16,937 bases of DNA from Astrocystis sublimbata (lineage: Eukaryota > Ascomycota > Sordariomycetes > Xylariales > Xylariaceae): NCBI GenBank assembly GCA_022453515.1, contig JAJNNY010000174.1, forward strand, positions 1 to 16,937. The letters run 5' to 3'. The notes under the pieces are model-generated. The model made no database searches and was not told the DNA's origin. It saw nothing but the letters and a program-made list of their open reading frames with translations. Positions 1 through 9,550 of this stretch are shown here, piece by piece; the first letter of the stretch is position 1; every line of letters starts with the position of its first letter. The translations under genes and the position numbers were made by a program.

Positions 1-416
1 AATTATAAAACTAAATAATAATTATCTAAAATATAATTATTAAGCCTTAAGATAATAATTAAAAAGCTAAATATAAATCTATATTTAAATTTATATAAAA
101 AAGTATAAGTTAGATTTATATTATATATTTATTATAAATTAAATATTATAGTTTATTTTATATTATTGAAACCTGATATTAATAAAAAAATAGTTTTATT
201 TATTATAATAATAATATATTTAAATCTATTTATTTAATATCAGGTTTCAATAATATAAAATAAACTATAATATTTAATTTATAATATAATATATAATATA
301 AATCTAACTTATACTTTTTTATATAAATTTAAATATAGATTTATATTTAGCTTTTTAATTATTATCTTAAGGCTTAATAATTATATTTTAGATAATTATT
401 ATTTAGTTTTATAATT
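1..416. repeat. AT-rich near-perfect inverted repeat (large palindrome)
   Basis: The left arm (1-182) and the reverse complement of the right arm (234-416) match base for base except for a single one-base insertion in the right arm. The loop between them is about 51 nt (183-233). The left arm has roughly 17 G or C in 182 bases, so it is about 90% A+T, against roughly balanced composition in the rest of the window. The left arm begins at the first base of the window, so the element may extend further left and no target-site duplication can be tested. It could be a foldback or MITE-like element, a RIP-mutated repeat, or an assembly fold-back. The sequence shows the palindrome; its nature is inference. 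Confidence 0.95.
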
Positions 417-420
417 ATTA

Positions 421-600
421 TAGCCCTGTATATTTTCCTGCTATGGTATATTAGTACTATGGTCTATTACCGCCAGGGGTTGTATCATACAGGTCCTTAG
501 TATGTGTTGCCTTGGTGTAGTGTCTATATATAGGTACTGAGTTGCTATCCAGTCTCTTCCAAACAAAAGCGGCAAAACAAGACTCTCTCAACTCTCGTCG
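421..600 (+). mobile_element. Possible decayed LTR remnant next to the palindrome
   Basis: This stretch has a TATA-like run (TATATATAGG near 526), then a purine/pyrimidine mix ending in CAAGACTCTCTCAACTC near 580-597. That arrangement resembles the promoter-to-U5 portion of some fungal copia-type LTRs. I see no second LTR, no clear TG...CA boundaries, no primer-binding site and no gag-pol reading frame, so this is a resemblance only. Its position beside an AT-rich palindrome fits a repeat-rich pocket. Confidence 0.2.
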
Positions 601-3400
601 CTGGTTGTGTGCTGCCTGCTAGGCCCGTAATCGCGAATAGTGCATGGGATCGTTTTTGCTTCTACTTACATACTCGTATGCAGAACATAGACTGCGATTT
701 GTTACCGGTTTCGACTCAATTAGGAACACCCCGGTCTAAAAATCATATTCGGGGTTACTTAACTCGGACGCGCCGGCAACCATGCCGATTCTGGGTCAAA
801 GATAGTGAGGTTCCGAGTGGGACGCCGTTGAGTCCTGCATCGCCAGACACATCACTTGGCTTTTCCCATCCGACACTGACATTACCCACGGAAGCTGTCT
901 CATGCAAGGCAAGTCAGCTAGCCCATTGTCACAAAGTTCCCGAGACAGGCTGGCCACGTGCAAGTCGCGGATAACTGCTGGCCCATGACAGCGAGCTCGT
1001 CAACCAGCGGGCCAGGTTGCCAGGTATCCAAGAGTACTCATCCTTTAACAACACAAGTCTTATATGGCGACATTCGCATGTAAGAGCATCTTCGCAACGG
1101 AGCCCTCCACGAGCGGCTCGGTCCTCAGCATACTACCGTCCGGTGCAAACATACGCATATGCATTGTAACCTAGTATAAGGCGGGCATAGAGATAGAGAC
1201 ATCTTGGCGGTGCGGTAGTTACCGTGTCGGTATGCGACAGAGAGTCGGGAGCCAAGCAGACAGGTTGGCGTAGATAAGTGCAAGTTGTTTGAAGCGTTAG
1301 ATCTTATCAAATAAATTGATAGTCTCTCGGTCAGCTTACTCCAGCAGGGCAGAGCGACGGGCGTAGAAACGGGGCTGAGGATGTGTTTTGTTTCTGGCGC
1401 TAGGATCATAGGATGGAGGTGGGTTAGTCCAGTATTGCCGATTCGCAAATCCATAGGAAATTTCCATGCCTGGCCCATGCCCATTCTTGAGTTCCGGCTC
1501 TTACTTAGATCCATCAACCTTATTTCAAAGTATGGCTTTCAGCTTATCAGCCTCCTTGTTCGTCAGCAGATACCGGCATTACACGTCGAGTTTGCCGGCC
1601 TTACTGGGTGGGCCCCATCGCAACCAATCCTTCTTATGTAGGTAGTGGACGGGAGAGGGGGGAAAGAATTATGTACGTGTATAGATGCTCGGAGAATAAT
1701 AGCCAGCTTTTCTGCTGAGTGAAAGAACGCTGAGTGAAGAACGGATGGAAACTGGGATAACGCGAAATAGAACACTCTGCTGGGGCGTGGCAGAGCAGGG
1801 ATGTGAGGTGATCATTACCGTACGGTAGGTGTCAACCCAAATGCACGTCCCTCCAAAGTCCAAAGTATCTCTCATCGGCCTCTAATGACGGACCATGCAG
1901 CAAACTTCTTTCTGGTCCGCCTATTACCTATTTTATTTGGCCGCAATAGGAAAAGACGCAGCTGTCGATGGGGAGGAAAACTGGGGCTGCACCCCATGCC
2001 CAAGACAGAACCAAGGGAACATTCCCCTTTTCAGCGCTGGTTATTGGCGAGATTGGTCGACCTCAGCCTCCCGACTCCCAAGTGGAAGGGAACGAGCTCG
2101 ACGAGGGTGGGTGAGAGTGGGATTGTGAGTGGGGGCTCTAATTATTGCCATGTTGTGTGCCTGGGCCAGGACCTGGGCCCTTGCTCTCTCGCTCTCTCGC
2201 TCACCCCGACAAGGACTAGCTTTTGAAGGTGCCATGATTCCAGAACCTCGATCGCTCATCATGATTTGGAAATTCGAAGCAGACAGGGGGCCCATTGACC
2301 AGTCGGTAGGAGGTATGCTCACGAACATTTGCACACTCGCAAGCGCTAGTAGGCGTACCAAGGTACTTAGGTAAGTTACACCCAATACCTGGTACCTGTC
2401 TCACTCCCACCAAAAATAAAATCAAAATATCTAAGACAGTATGCGCCAGTAGCAGCTACATGCAGTATGCGTAACGTCTCGAAGGTGTACGCACGAGTGG
2501 TGAGACGAACCAACCTCTCTCCTACTAGGTAGCACTACATCGGATGTATCTACCTAACTGTAAGCAACCCGTCATGTGTGTTTGTTGCCGGTTCATTCGG
2601 TAATGCTTAGTGCAGGTGCGATGAGCACGCCCCTGTATACTTAGATACCTACTACTTGGGCCCACTGGAGAAGTAGGGAATTAGTGACGATTCTAGCGCA
2701 GTCATCTATACCTCGCAGATACGCAGTATGTGGGCCTACGCATGGAGACACCTAGGTATTTTCTTACCAAGATTGACATTGTTGGCTTGTACCGACACTC
2801 ATAGCCCGATCAAGTATGTGCCCTTCCACGATATATGACGTCTAGCGCAGGTACTATCTACCTTGCCTGTGCCGGTGCAACTGTTGCATCACACATGACC
2901 TCAAGTCGGCTCGAACCTACCATAGCTGCGATCGGTGATTGGCGGGCAAGCACAAGAAGCGACTTGAGGTACCTATCCGAGCCCCTACCCCCAGCGCGCA
3001 GATTGTACGTGCAGATAAGTACCCATAGGTAGCGGCGCAGGGAGTCGAGCTATGAGCCGTTCTGCGTACTCCGTATTCGTACCTGAACGGATCATGGATT
3101 CTCTTTGACATGTTGGTTGTCGAACTCAGCTCTGCGGGAACCCCAACGCTACGATGGATGATGACCTGTTACAGCGCAGCCGGTCGGGTCGTGGTCGTGG
3201 GTAATGCATGCGCTCATTACTATTCGTACGTACTACTAAGGCACGACTAATATCAATTGGAAGCAGTCCGACTTGCCTTAGTACATGCGTACCCAGTAAA
3301 GCTTAGAGCTTGGTGCGGGCTGCCCAGATCCTTCCAACGACTAATAAGCCGGGGTGTCTGTTTAATAATAGTACAAGGTTATTTCGTGAAATAGGACCTA
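601..3400. other. Long intergenic stretch, no gene supported
   Basis: About 2.8 kb without a supportable gene. Open frames here are short (130 residues or fewer), overlap on both strands, some lack an ATG, and none shows a motif I recognise. The only ATG-started + strand frame over 100 residues (1885-2226) is basic and low in recognisable structure. Between about 2340 and 3040 the sequence is sprinkled with short TACCT/AGGTA words (for example near 2355-2400, 2525, 2560, 2645, 2750 and 3020), the intergenic repeat vocabulary seen elsewhere in the window. I saw no tRNA or rRNA gene. A long non-coding RNA or distal regulatory DNA cannot be excluded. Confidence 0.6.
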
Positions 3401-3414
3401 CATACAAATAGCTT

Positions 3415-3520
3415 TGTTGCCTTTATCATCCGTCACCACCGCCCCTTCGCTCCCTTTCCGTTTCCCTCCCCTCTTCCTGCAGCCTCCCCCCTCCTGCTCT
3501 GTCTCCATACTCTGCTTATC
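3415..3520 (+). promoter_or_regulatory. Pyrimidine-rich tract upstream of mevalonate kinase
   Basis: A strongly C/T-rich stretch on the + strand about 310-415 bp before the ERG12 start codon. Pyrimidine-rich tracts just upstream of transcription starts are a common core-promoter feature of filamentous-fungal genes, so this probably marks the ERG12 promoter or start region. The tract is seen; the role is inferred. No clear TATA box lies at a fitting distance. If transcription starts here, the leader would contain short upstream ATGs (near 3529 and 3567). Confidence 0.45.
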
Positions 3521-3830
3521 CGGTCTACATGCGGTCCATTTACGTTTAGTCCTCTCCTCCAAGTCAATGCGCTACGAGAATACCAAAGTACTCGACCGGC
3601 ATTCGTCTTCCTATACACGCCCTTCCCCGTTGTAGACGGCAGCCTCGACGCCGAACCCCGAAAGGTCTACTTAAATTACCATATTCAAGATACAAGACTC
3701 GTTAACCCAATCGAACGTTTCCATCAGCTTCTATCGATTGCCTCTCCAGAGTTGAACGCTCCTGTATATTCGATCGGCAGTTATCATTGGGGATAGCCGC
3801 CCCCTGCAAGACGCGTCCTCGCCGCAACTC

Positions 3831-5481
3831 ATGACTTTAGTTACAACGGCCGCCGCCAGCTCGTCTTCGGCAATGTCCAATCTCACCAATGGGTTCCACC
3901 AGGAGAGAGGGGTGAACGGGAATGGGCATACGAATGGGAACGGAACAACAGATGGAAATGCCAGTAGCTCCGGAGGCAGTAGGTCATCGAGTTCAAGTGA
4001 CGGGCCCTTACGACGTAGGAAGTCGACTCCCATGATGCCTCCGTTCATGGTGTCTGCCCCTGGCAAAGTCATCGTGTTTGGCGAACACGCCGTGGTTCAC
4101 GGCAAGGTACGTAGTTTGCCCAATCCCACACTTTTTCCTGAGATGTGCGCCCTCAGCTTGGCATGAGTGTTGTTGGCTAACAACCTGTTTTGCGTAGGCC
4201 GCCATTGCTGCGTCCATCTCACTACGCTCTTACCTCCACGTCACCACATTGTCCAAGTCGCGACGCACCATCACCCTCAGATTTCCCGACATTGACCTAG
4301 TACATTCATGGCATATCGACGATTTGCCATGGGAGCTATTTTCACATCCGTCTAAGAAGAAGTACTACTACGACCTCGTCACAAGTCTCGATACCGAGCT
4401 GTTGGCCTCCATCCAACCACACCTTGGCGATGTCTCACTCAACAAATCCCCCAATGAACGCAAGATCCACCAGAACTCTGCCGCATGCTTCTTGTACCTT
4501 TTCCTCTCGCTGGGGTCACAGAAGTTCCACGGCTGTGTATACACGCTACGATCTACGATACCCATCGGTGCTGGATTGGGAAGCAGTGCATCCATTGCTG
4601 TTTGTATGTCCGCCGCCCTGCTGCTACAGATCCGCACGCTCTCAGGGCCACACCCCGATCAGCCATCAGACGAAGCACGTTTGCAGATAGAAAGAATCAA
4701 CCGTTGGGCTTTCGTGGCCGAGATGGCCATGCATGGGAATCCTTCTGGTGTTGATAACACTGTTGCCACACAGGGTAAGGCTGTTGTCTTCCAGCGAACG
4801 GATTACGACAAGCCTCCTGTTGTGACACCACTGTGGGATTTTCCCGAGCTCCCGCTTCTGCTAGTCGACACACGCACGCCAAAATCAACAGCAGCCGAAG
4901 TGGCCAAGGTACAAAAGCTCAAAGATACGCATCAGAAGCTTGTTGGCAGCATTCTTGACGCAGTGGACAAAGTGACACGGACCGCCGAGGGTCTCATTGA
5001 CGAGGACACGTTTGACGCCACAGAGGATGAAAGTCTCAGACGCATGGGCGAATTGATCGCCATCAATCACGGCCTACTTGCATCATTGGGTGTCTCGCAT
5101 CCCCGACTTGAGCGTGTGCGGGAGCTCATCGATTACAAGGGCTTGGGATGGACAAAGTTAACAGGGGCTGGAGGTGGAGGATGTTCAATCACACTCATGA
5201 GGCCTGGCGTGTCGCCTGATAGCCTGGGTGAACTGCAAGGGCGCCTCGAAGCCGAGGGCTACGCACAGTTTAAGACAACGCTGGGTGGGGATGGAATTGG
5301 TGTTCTATGGCCGGCCGTCCTCAAGAACGGAACCGACGAGGACGATGACGGTGGCATGGAAATTGACCTGAACAAATTCCTCTATGCCCCGGGCACGGAG
5401 GGCGTGGAGAAGCTTGTTGGGGTACACGGTGGGACCGGTGAACGAGAGGGATGGAAGTTCTGGAGGGTAGAAAGCCGGTAA
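3831..5481 (+). CDS. ERG12: Mevalonate kinase, two exons
   Basis: Phosphorylates mevalonate with ATP to mevalonate 5-phosphate in the sterol/isoprenoid pathway. Exons are 3831-4106 and 4198-5481, giving 519 residues. It is a GHMP kinase: APGK with Lys79 followed by FGEHAVVHGK spans the intron; the ATP loop PIGAGLGSSAS is at 214-224; the WAFVAE...HGNPSGVD stretch supplies Glu267 (Mg ligand) and Asp278 (catalytic base by analogy with human Glu193 and Asp204); the C-terminal KLTGAGGGGC motif is at 412-421. All key residues are present and both exons are open. The first 70 or so residues are a Ser/Gly/Asn-rich low-complexity leader absent from most relatives (yeast Erg12 is 443 residues), so Met15 (3873) is an alternative start. 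The enzyme is expected in the cytosol. It lies 697 bp upstream of RAM2 on the same strand. Confidence 0.95.
4107..4197 (+). other. ERG12: ERG12 intron (91 nt)
   Basis: Donor GTACGT follows the Lys codon of the HGK motif and acceptor GCGTAG precedes the Ala-Ala-Ile codons. A CTAAC branch site lies at about 4177-4181, 16 nt before the acceptor. The intron is phase 0, and joining the exons restores the continuous GHMP motif (…HAVVHGK-AAIAAS…), which confirms the boundary. Confidence 0.93.
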
Positions 5482-6178
5482 CGACGGCGGAGACAAGTAT
5501 ATTGTTTTTTGCTCTGCCTGTTCCTAACTCCTTTTTCCCCCTCATATCCTTTTCCCATGGATGTTCGAACGAACTTTCAAGCAGGTTCGTCATCCACCAA
5601 GCACGGCGTCGGGCGGCATCTTCCGAAGCTGCGGGTCGTATTCGTATTGTACAATATTTGCAGGGTCCCATGGCACAGGGTGTCGCCATATGCATACTCG
5701 GAGTACAGTTTACCTGCCCCACAGGGCATCAAGAGGGCGTTTTGTCTGGATTCGAGGAGGCTGTCTCAGCTACAGCAAAGATACCTACGGCGCAATATCA
5801 TAACATAATAAGATTTTGCAAATGCATCGTGTACGAGCAAGCATGTCAATGTGATGGATAGGGCAATTGTGCCTGTCAACTGAGAACCTCGAAGTGTGCC
5901 GTCATGTCAGACCTGGAATAAGCATACAACTTGAATGTATGTACATACCTACCTAAGGTATATGTACCTATAGGCGCCTTCCGTAGAGAGCAGACCTACA
6001 TGTAGCACCTAGACAGGTACATCCATGGATACTTCCTATGTGCCTGTCCCCCACCACCCCCCGCCCAACCCGCCCGTGCCCGCAGCGTCCCCAATCCACC
6101 ATCGCCCGTCACGGCGGCAGTCAGTACGGATACCGCGCATTCCACAACTTCACCTCTGCTGTTCGGCCACCCGCAGCA
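5482..6178 (+). other. ERG12-RAM2 intergenic region
   Basis: Holds the ERG12 3' region and the RAM2 promoter/leader. Around 5940-6016 there is a cluster of TACCTACC/AGGTA words. Then 6050-6120 is markedly C-rich on the + strand, probably the RAM2 5' leader. An in-frame ATG at 6038 would lengthen RAM2 by 47 residues. Short open frames at 5451-5861 are in the 3' region of ERG12 and show no recognisable motif. Confidence 0.6.
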
Positions 6179-8012
6179 ATGCCCGCCAAAATCAAAGGTG
6201 GCAACTCAAAGGCAAAAGAAGCCGAACGTGAGTCAGTCAAATCTTCTTCCCTACATGCGCACCCCCTTGCCCGTCGATCGAGGGACGGCCCGTGTCTCGA
6301 ACAGTCGCGGCTCGCATTCCAGGCCTCTGTATCCAAGTGATACGAATACGGCGAGGGGGGATGGCGTGGCAGGCAACATCCGACAAGATCGGTGCAACCT
6401 ACTGACGAATGTCTCGTGTAGCAGCTAAGCCGAAGCAGCAGGAGCCCAAACCACAGCCACCGAAGAAGCCACAGACTGTTCGCGAGATCGCCTGGGAACA
6501 GTACTGGGCCTGGAATCCCATACACAGGACAGTCGAAGAACAGGGCTTCGCCAGCCTCAGCCAGGCCGATAGACGAACCTACCTGAACCTCGAGTTCGTT
6601 AGAAACTCCGGCCAAATCGATCAGCTCTCCAAGAAGGGCCAGCGCGAGCTGTGGAAGCAGCTGAGCGAGGCCAACGTTCCGCTGCGTAGCGGCCCGAGAC
6701 CGCGAGACGGTCAGTGGGGCAACGACAAGAACGGACGCGACATTGGTGATTATACGCCCGAAGAGTACGCCGTTCGCGAGCGCAAATTATCGAGAATCAG
6801 GGAACTTGAGTTCGCGTGTTCCTCCTTTCGGCGCCCGAGAGACTGGGACCCAGCCACCGAAGAAGAACCGACGCCGACTGAAGAAGAGCTGAAGGGCGAG
6901 AAGGATCGGCGCCAAGAGATGGCCGTCCTTCGGAACCAGCTGTATGGCGTCAAATCAAATGCCTACGAAAATGACCCAGAATGGGACGACGTGGTGCCCA
7001 TACCACAGGACGAGCCCGAAGGCGCATTGGCGGCCATTGCGTACGCCGAGGATTACGCAGAGGGTACGAATGGCCCAAATACCTAGCTCTCAAGGTCACA
7101 CATCGCTTCAAGGGTGCGGAAGCTAACGACATAGCAGCAATGGGCTACCTGCGTGCTGTCATGGCAGTCAAGGAGCATACACCGCGCTGTTTGCGACTTA
7201 CCGAACATATCATTGACATGAATCCAGCGCACTACACCGTCTGGCTTTATCGATTCGATATTGTCAAGGTGCTGGGCATTCCCATCGCCGATGAACTGGA
7301 ATGGTTGAATGAGTTGTCACTTGAACACTTGAAAAACTTTCAGATATGGCACCAGCGGCAACTACTACTGGATGTCCATTTCAATACACTACAATCTGAC
7401 GAGGGTGCGCTCGAAGCATTCGCTCGCAGCGAGCATAACTTCCTCAGGGATATCCTAGAGAGAGACACCAAGAACTACCATGTGTGGGGTTACCGACAAT
7501 ACTTTGTGCGGAAGCTGAGACTATGGGACTCGGATGACGAAATGCGTTATGTCGAGTTGATGATCAGTACAGATGTCCGGAACAATTCAGCATGGTCGCA
7601 TCGTTTCTTCTTGGTGTTCGGCAACCCCGGACAAAGCACGCCAGATTCACACAGCACAGAGTACGACCCCCAAGTCCCGGCAGACATTATCGATCGTGAA
7701 ATATTATACAGTCAAGAGAAGATAAACCTCGCGCCTCAGAACCAGAGTCCTTGGAACTACCTCCGTGGTGTGCTTGTCAAAGGAGGACGACCGCTAGGCA
7801 CTGTGCGCGAGTTCGCAGAGACATTCGCTGTGCATTTGGGAGATGGTGACGAGAAGGAAGAGGTTCGCAGCTCCCATGCATTAGACTTACTAGCCGATAT
7901 CTACAAGGAGGCTGGGGAGAAGGATAAGGCCGACCTGTGCTTGCGCCGACTTGGCGAGAAGTGGGATCGCATCAGAGAGGGTTATTGGGCGTATAGGCGA
8001 CAGATGCTTTGA
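6179..8012 (+). CDS. RAM2: Farnesyl/geranylgeranyltransferase-I alpha subunit with N-terminal extension
   Basis: Shared alpha subunit of farnesyltransferase and geranylgeranyltransferase I, which prenylate CaaX proteins such as Ras and Rho in the cytosol. Exons are 6179-6227, about 6425-7063 and about 7138-8012, giving about 520 residues. The alpha domain starts at DPEWDDVVPIPQ (about residue 200) and has the tandem PPTA repeats: NPAHYTVWLYR, LKNFQIWHQR, DTKNYHVWGYR, DVRNNSAWSHR and a last one with QNQSPWNYLR. Family members usually run about 310-350 residues, so about 195 N-terminal residues (basic and Pro/Lys-rich, then charged and helix-like) are extra. I do not recognise that part. It is read in the same exon as the start of the alpha domain. 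An internal ATG at 6919 would give a normal-sized protein of 339 residues. ATG 6179 has G at -3. The gene is convergent with the serine dehydratase. Confidence 0.92.
6228..6424 (+). other. RAM2: RAM2 intron 1 with tandem acceptor
   Basis: Donor GTGAGT starts at 6228. Acceptors TAG (ending 6421) and CAG (ending 6424) are directly adjacent, giving an intron of 194 or 197 nt. Both keep the frame and differ by one Ala. A CTGAC branch site lies at about 6402-6406. The evidence for an intron is the stop of the exon-1 frame downstream and the frame change needed to enter the long exon-2 frame. Confidence 0.75.
7064..7137 (+). other. RAM2: RAM2 intron 2 with tandem acceptor
   Basis: Donor GTACGA starts at 7064 and a CTAAC branch site lies at about 7123-7127. 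Acceptors TAG (ending 7134) and CAG (ending 7137) are adjacent, giving an intron of 71 or 74 nt. Removing it joins …EDYAE to (A)AMGYLRAVMAV, the conserved first helix region of the alpha subunit. The family pattern of a single Ala before Met favours the CAG acceptor. Confidence 0.9.
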
Positions 8013-8299
8013 GGAGCAGAGGTTGAAGGATGTGCGTAGCTCAACTGAATGTCCACAGTGACCGAGAAGCACAGCAGAAATACACATACGTTGGTCAAAA
8101 AACATCCCAGAGTTATAGTGTCCGTTGGTTCAACATGAACGAAGCTCTGTTGGGTATCTTGCATGACAAATACAGCCACTGTCTCTGTTAATGCTACCAA
8201 ATTTAGCTCTCGTATGTCTTCCTGGATTTTGAATTTCCCATGCCACAACCCGAGGTGCTTAGCTTTACGTGCCATACTATTAGACGGCGTTGGAAGTTT
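8013..8299. other. Convergent 3' region between RAM2 and serine dehydratase
   Basis: A 287-bp space between two converging stop codons. It must hold both 3' ends. I see no strong AATAAA on either strand and no gene. Overlapping 3' UTRs are likely given the small space, which is an inference. Confidence 0.6.
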
Positions 8300-9550
8300 T
8301 TAGCAAACGACTGAAAGATCCTCCATGTGCGACCCTTGAAACTGGGCTCGATATACTGCCAGCATGTCTGTGGATATATTTGACCCGCCACAAACCACCA
8401 GCACAACATTCAATTTGGCCCAGCTTTCATTATCCAAATTGGGCGCGAGCGCAGGCCGCAGGAGGCTCTTCGCTTTATAAGCGCTCGATATCGTCGCCCC
8501 ACAGGCGATCTCGACCAGCATCCGGGCATCATCAAGGAACTTTACACACGCGGACACCGCTTCCGCATCAGAGACGACGGCGCTTACAAGCCGCGTGCGC
8601 TCGCCGCCCCTGATTCCTCCGACGTGCGCAGGGGCGGTAATAGGGACATCTTCTCGCCTGGTGCGTGTGCGTGCGATGTAAAGAATGTCGCACCGCAGTT
8701 CTGCGCCCATTGATACGTCATTTCTGAAACGCGTGGCGCTCCCAGGCTCGTTGCGATGCTCGTGATCGCGGGTATCGTGACGTGCTCGCGGGCCTTAATG
8801 CTCGCTGCTAATGAGTCCGTCCCCTCCGTCTAACAACAGAAGCTGAATTAGCCGGGTTATCAGTTATACGGGGAGTTAGATTTAAGTTACCTCGAGGGCC
8901 AGCACGACAGGTCGTCGTCCGAGTCCGCGAGAGATGCCGTAGTTCCTCTCTATGCCCTCCATCACGCCGTTTAGCAGACCCCCGCCGCCGACATTGCACA
9001 CGATCGCGTCAAATGACCCACTCCCCAGAAGCAGTCCCTTCTTTTCGAGAGTAGCGAGCTCGTCGACGAGCGTCGCATGTCCCTCCCAGAGGAGAGGGTG
9101 GTCGAACGGTGGGACATAGACGCCGCAGGGACTGGCCTTCATGGCCTCGCGACAAGCTGCATCGGCCTCGGGCCAACTGTTCCCCACGCGGTGCGCCGTA
9201 GCACCCAGCGTGGTGAGCTTGGAGACGACGTGCGAGGGCGTGAGGCTCGTGACGAAGACATCACACGGCTGCCGCAGCGTGCGCGCCGCCTCGGCGCACG
9301 CGAGCCCGGCATTGCCGCCGCTGCTGCAGTAGAAATGGGGCTGCGATCCTAGCAAGGAGGACCCTGATTTCAAGAAGGCTTGGGACATGAGATGGCCGAT
9401 ACCGCGCGACTTGAAGGAGCCAGATGGCTGCAGGTTCTCAAGCTTAAGGTAGATGTTGCACCCTGCTATCCGCGAGAGCTCGGGAGATGGGATGCAGGGC
9501 GTCTCGAGGTATAGTTGGGGATGCGGAGGATCAGAGATATAGGAACCCAT
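8300..9550 (-). CDS. L-serine/L-threonine dehydratase (PLP-dependent), three exons
   Basis: Deaminates L-serine to pyruvate (and L-threonine to 2-oxobutyrate), a catabolic enzyme of the yeast Cha1/mammalian SDS type. Proposed exons on the - strand are 9550-8891, 8829-8694 and 8616-8300, giving about 370 residues. The PLP lysine is Lys47 in SGSFKSRG, after the KLENLQ helper motif. The phosphate-binding SSGGNAG loop is near residue 80, PPFDHPLLWEGH mid-protein, VGGGGLLNG near 190-205, and the C-terminal CGGSN (about 341-345) contacts the PLP ring. Exon 2 supplies the conserved ITSIATSLGA stretch. Exon 3 has VVSDAEAV and VEIACGA, where relatives usually have VEPACGA. The second intron is less certain. 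The start ATG opens on the family N-terminus with no obvious extension. No N-terminal targeting signal is evident. Confidence 0.88.
8617..8693 (-). other. Serine dehydratase intron 2 (77 nt, tentative)
   Basis: The frame must change between …YQWAQNCG and …RLVSAVVSDAEAV. A GTGCGA donor at 8693 and a GGAG acceptor ending at 8617 restore the frame and remove 77 nt that would otherwise add residues not expected in this family. There is no good branch site and the acceptor is not the usual YAG, so a frameshift or other splice sites remain possible. Confidence 0.45.
8830..8890 (-). other. Serine dehydratase intron 1 (61 nt)
   Basis: On the - strand the donor is GTAACT directly after the codons for Ala-Leu-Glu, and the acceptor is GTTAG before Thr-Glu-Gly-Thr-Asp. 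It is phase 0. Joining gives …VLALE-TEGTDSL…, the expected order of the family. Possible branch sites are the CTGAT and CTAAT words inside. Confidence 0.85.

Noticed and set aside
609..974. 121-residue frame in the first spacer
   Set aside because: It begins with CTG rather than ATG, shows no motif, and lies in repeat-rich non-coding DNA.
1885..2226. 113-residue ATG frame in the first spacer
   Set aside because: Composition is unremarkable, a competing frame overlaps it, and no family or splice structure is visible.
2895..2925. tRNA-like box B (GGTTCGAGCC on the - strand)
   Set aside because: The flanking bases do not form a T-stem and no matching box A, anticodon arm or acceptor stem is present.
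6121..6615. 164-residue frame on the - strand opposite RAM2
   Set aside because: It mirrors the RAM2 first intron and exon 2, whose coding sense is supported by the continuing alpha-subunit frame. No motif is seen on the reverse strand.
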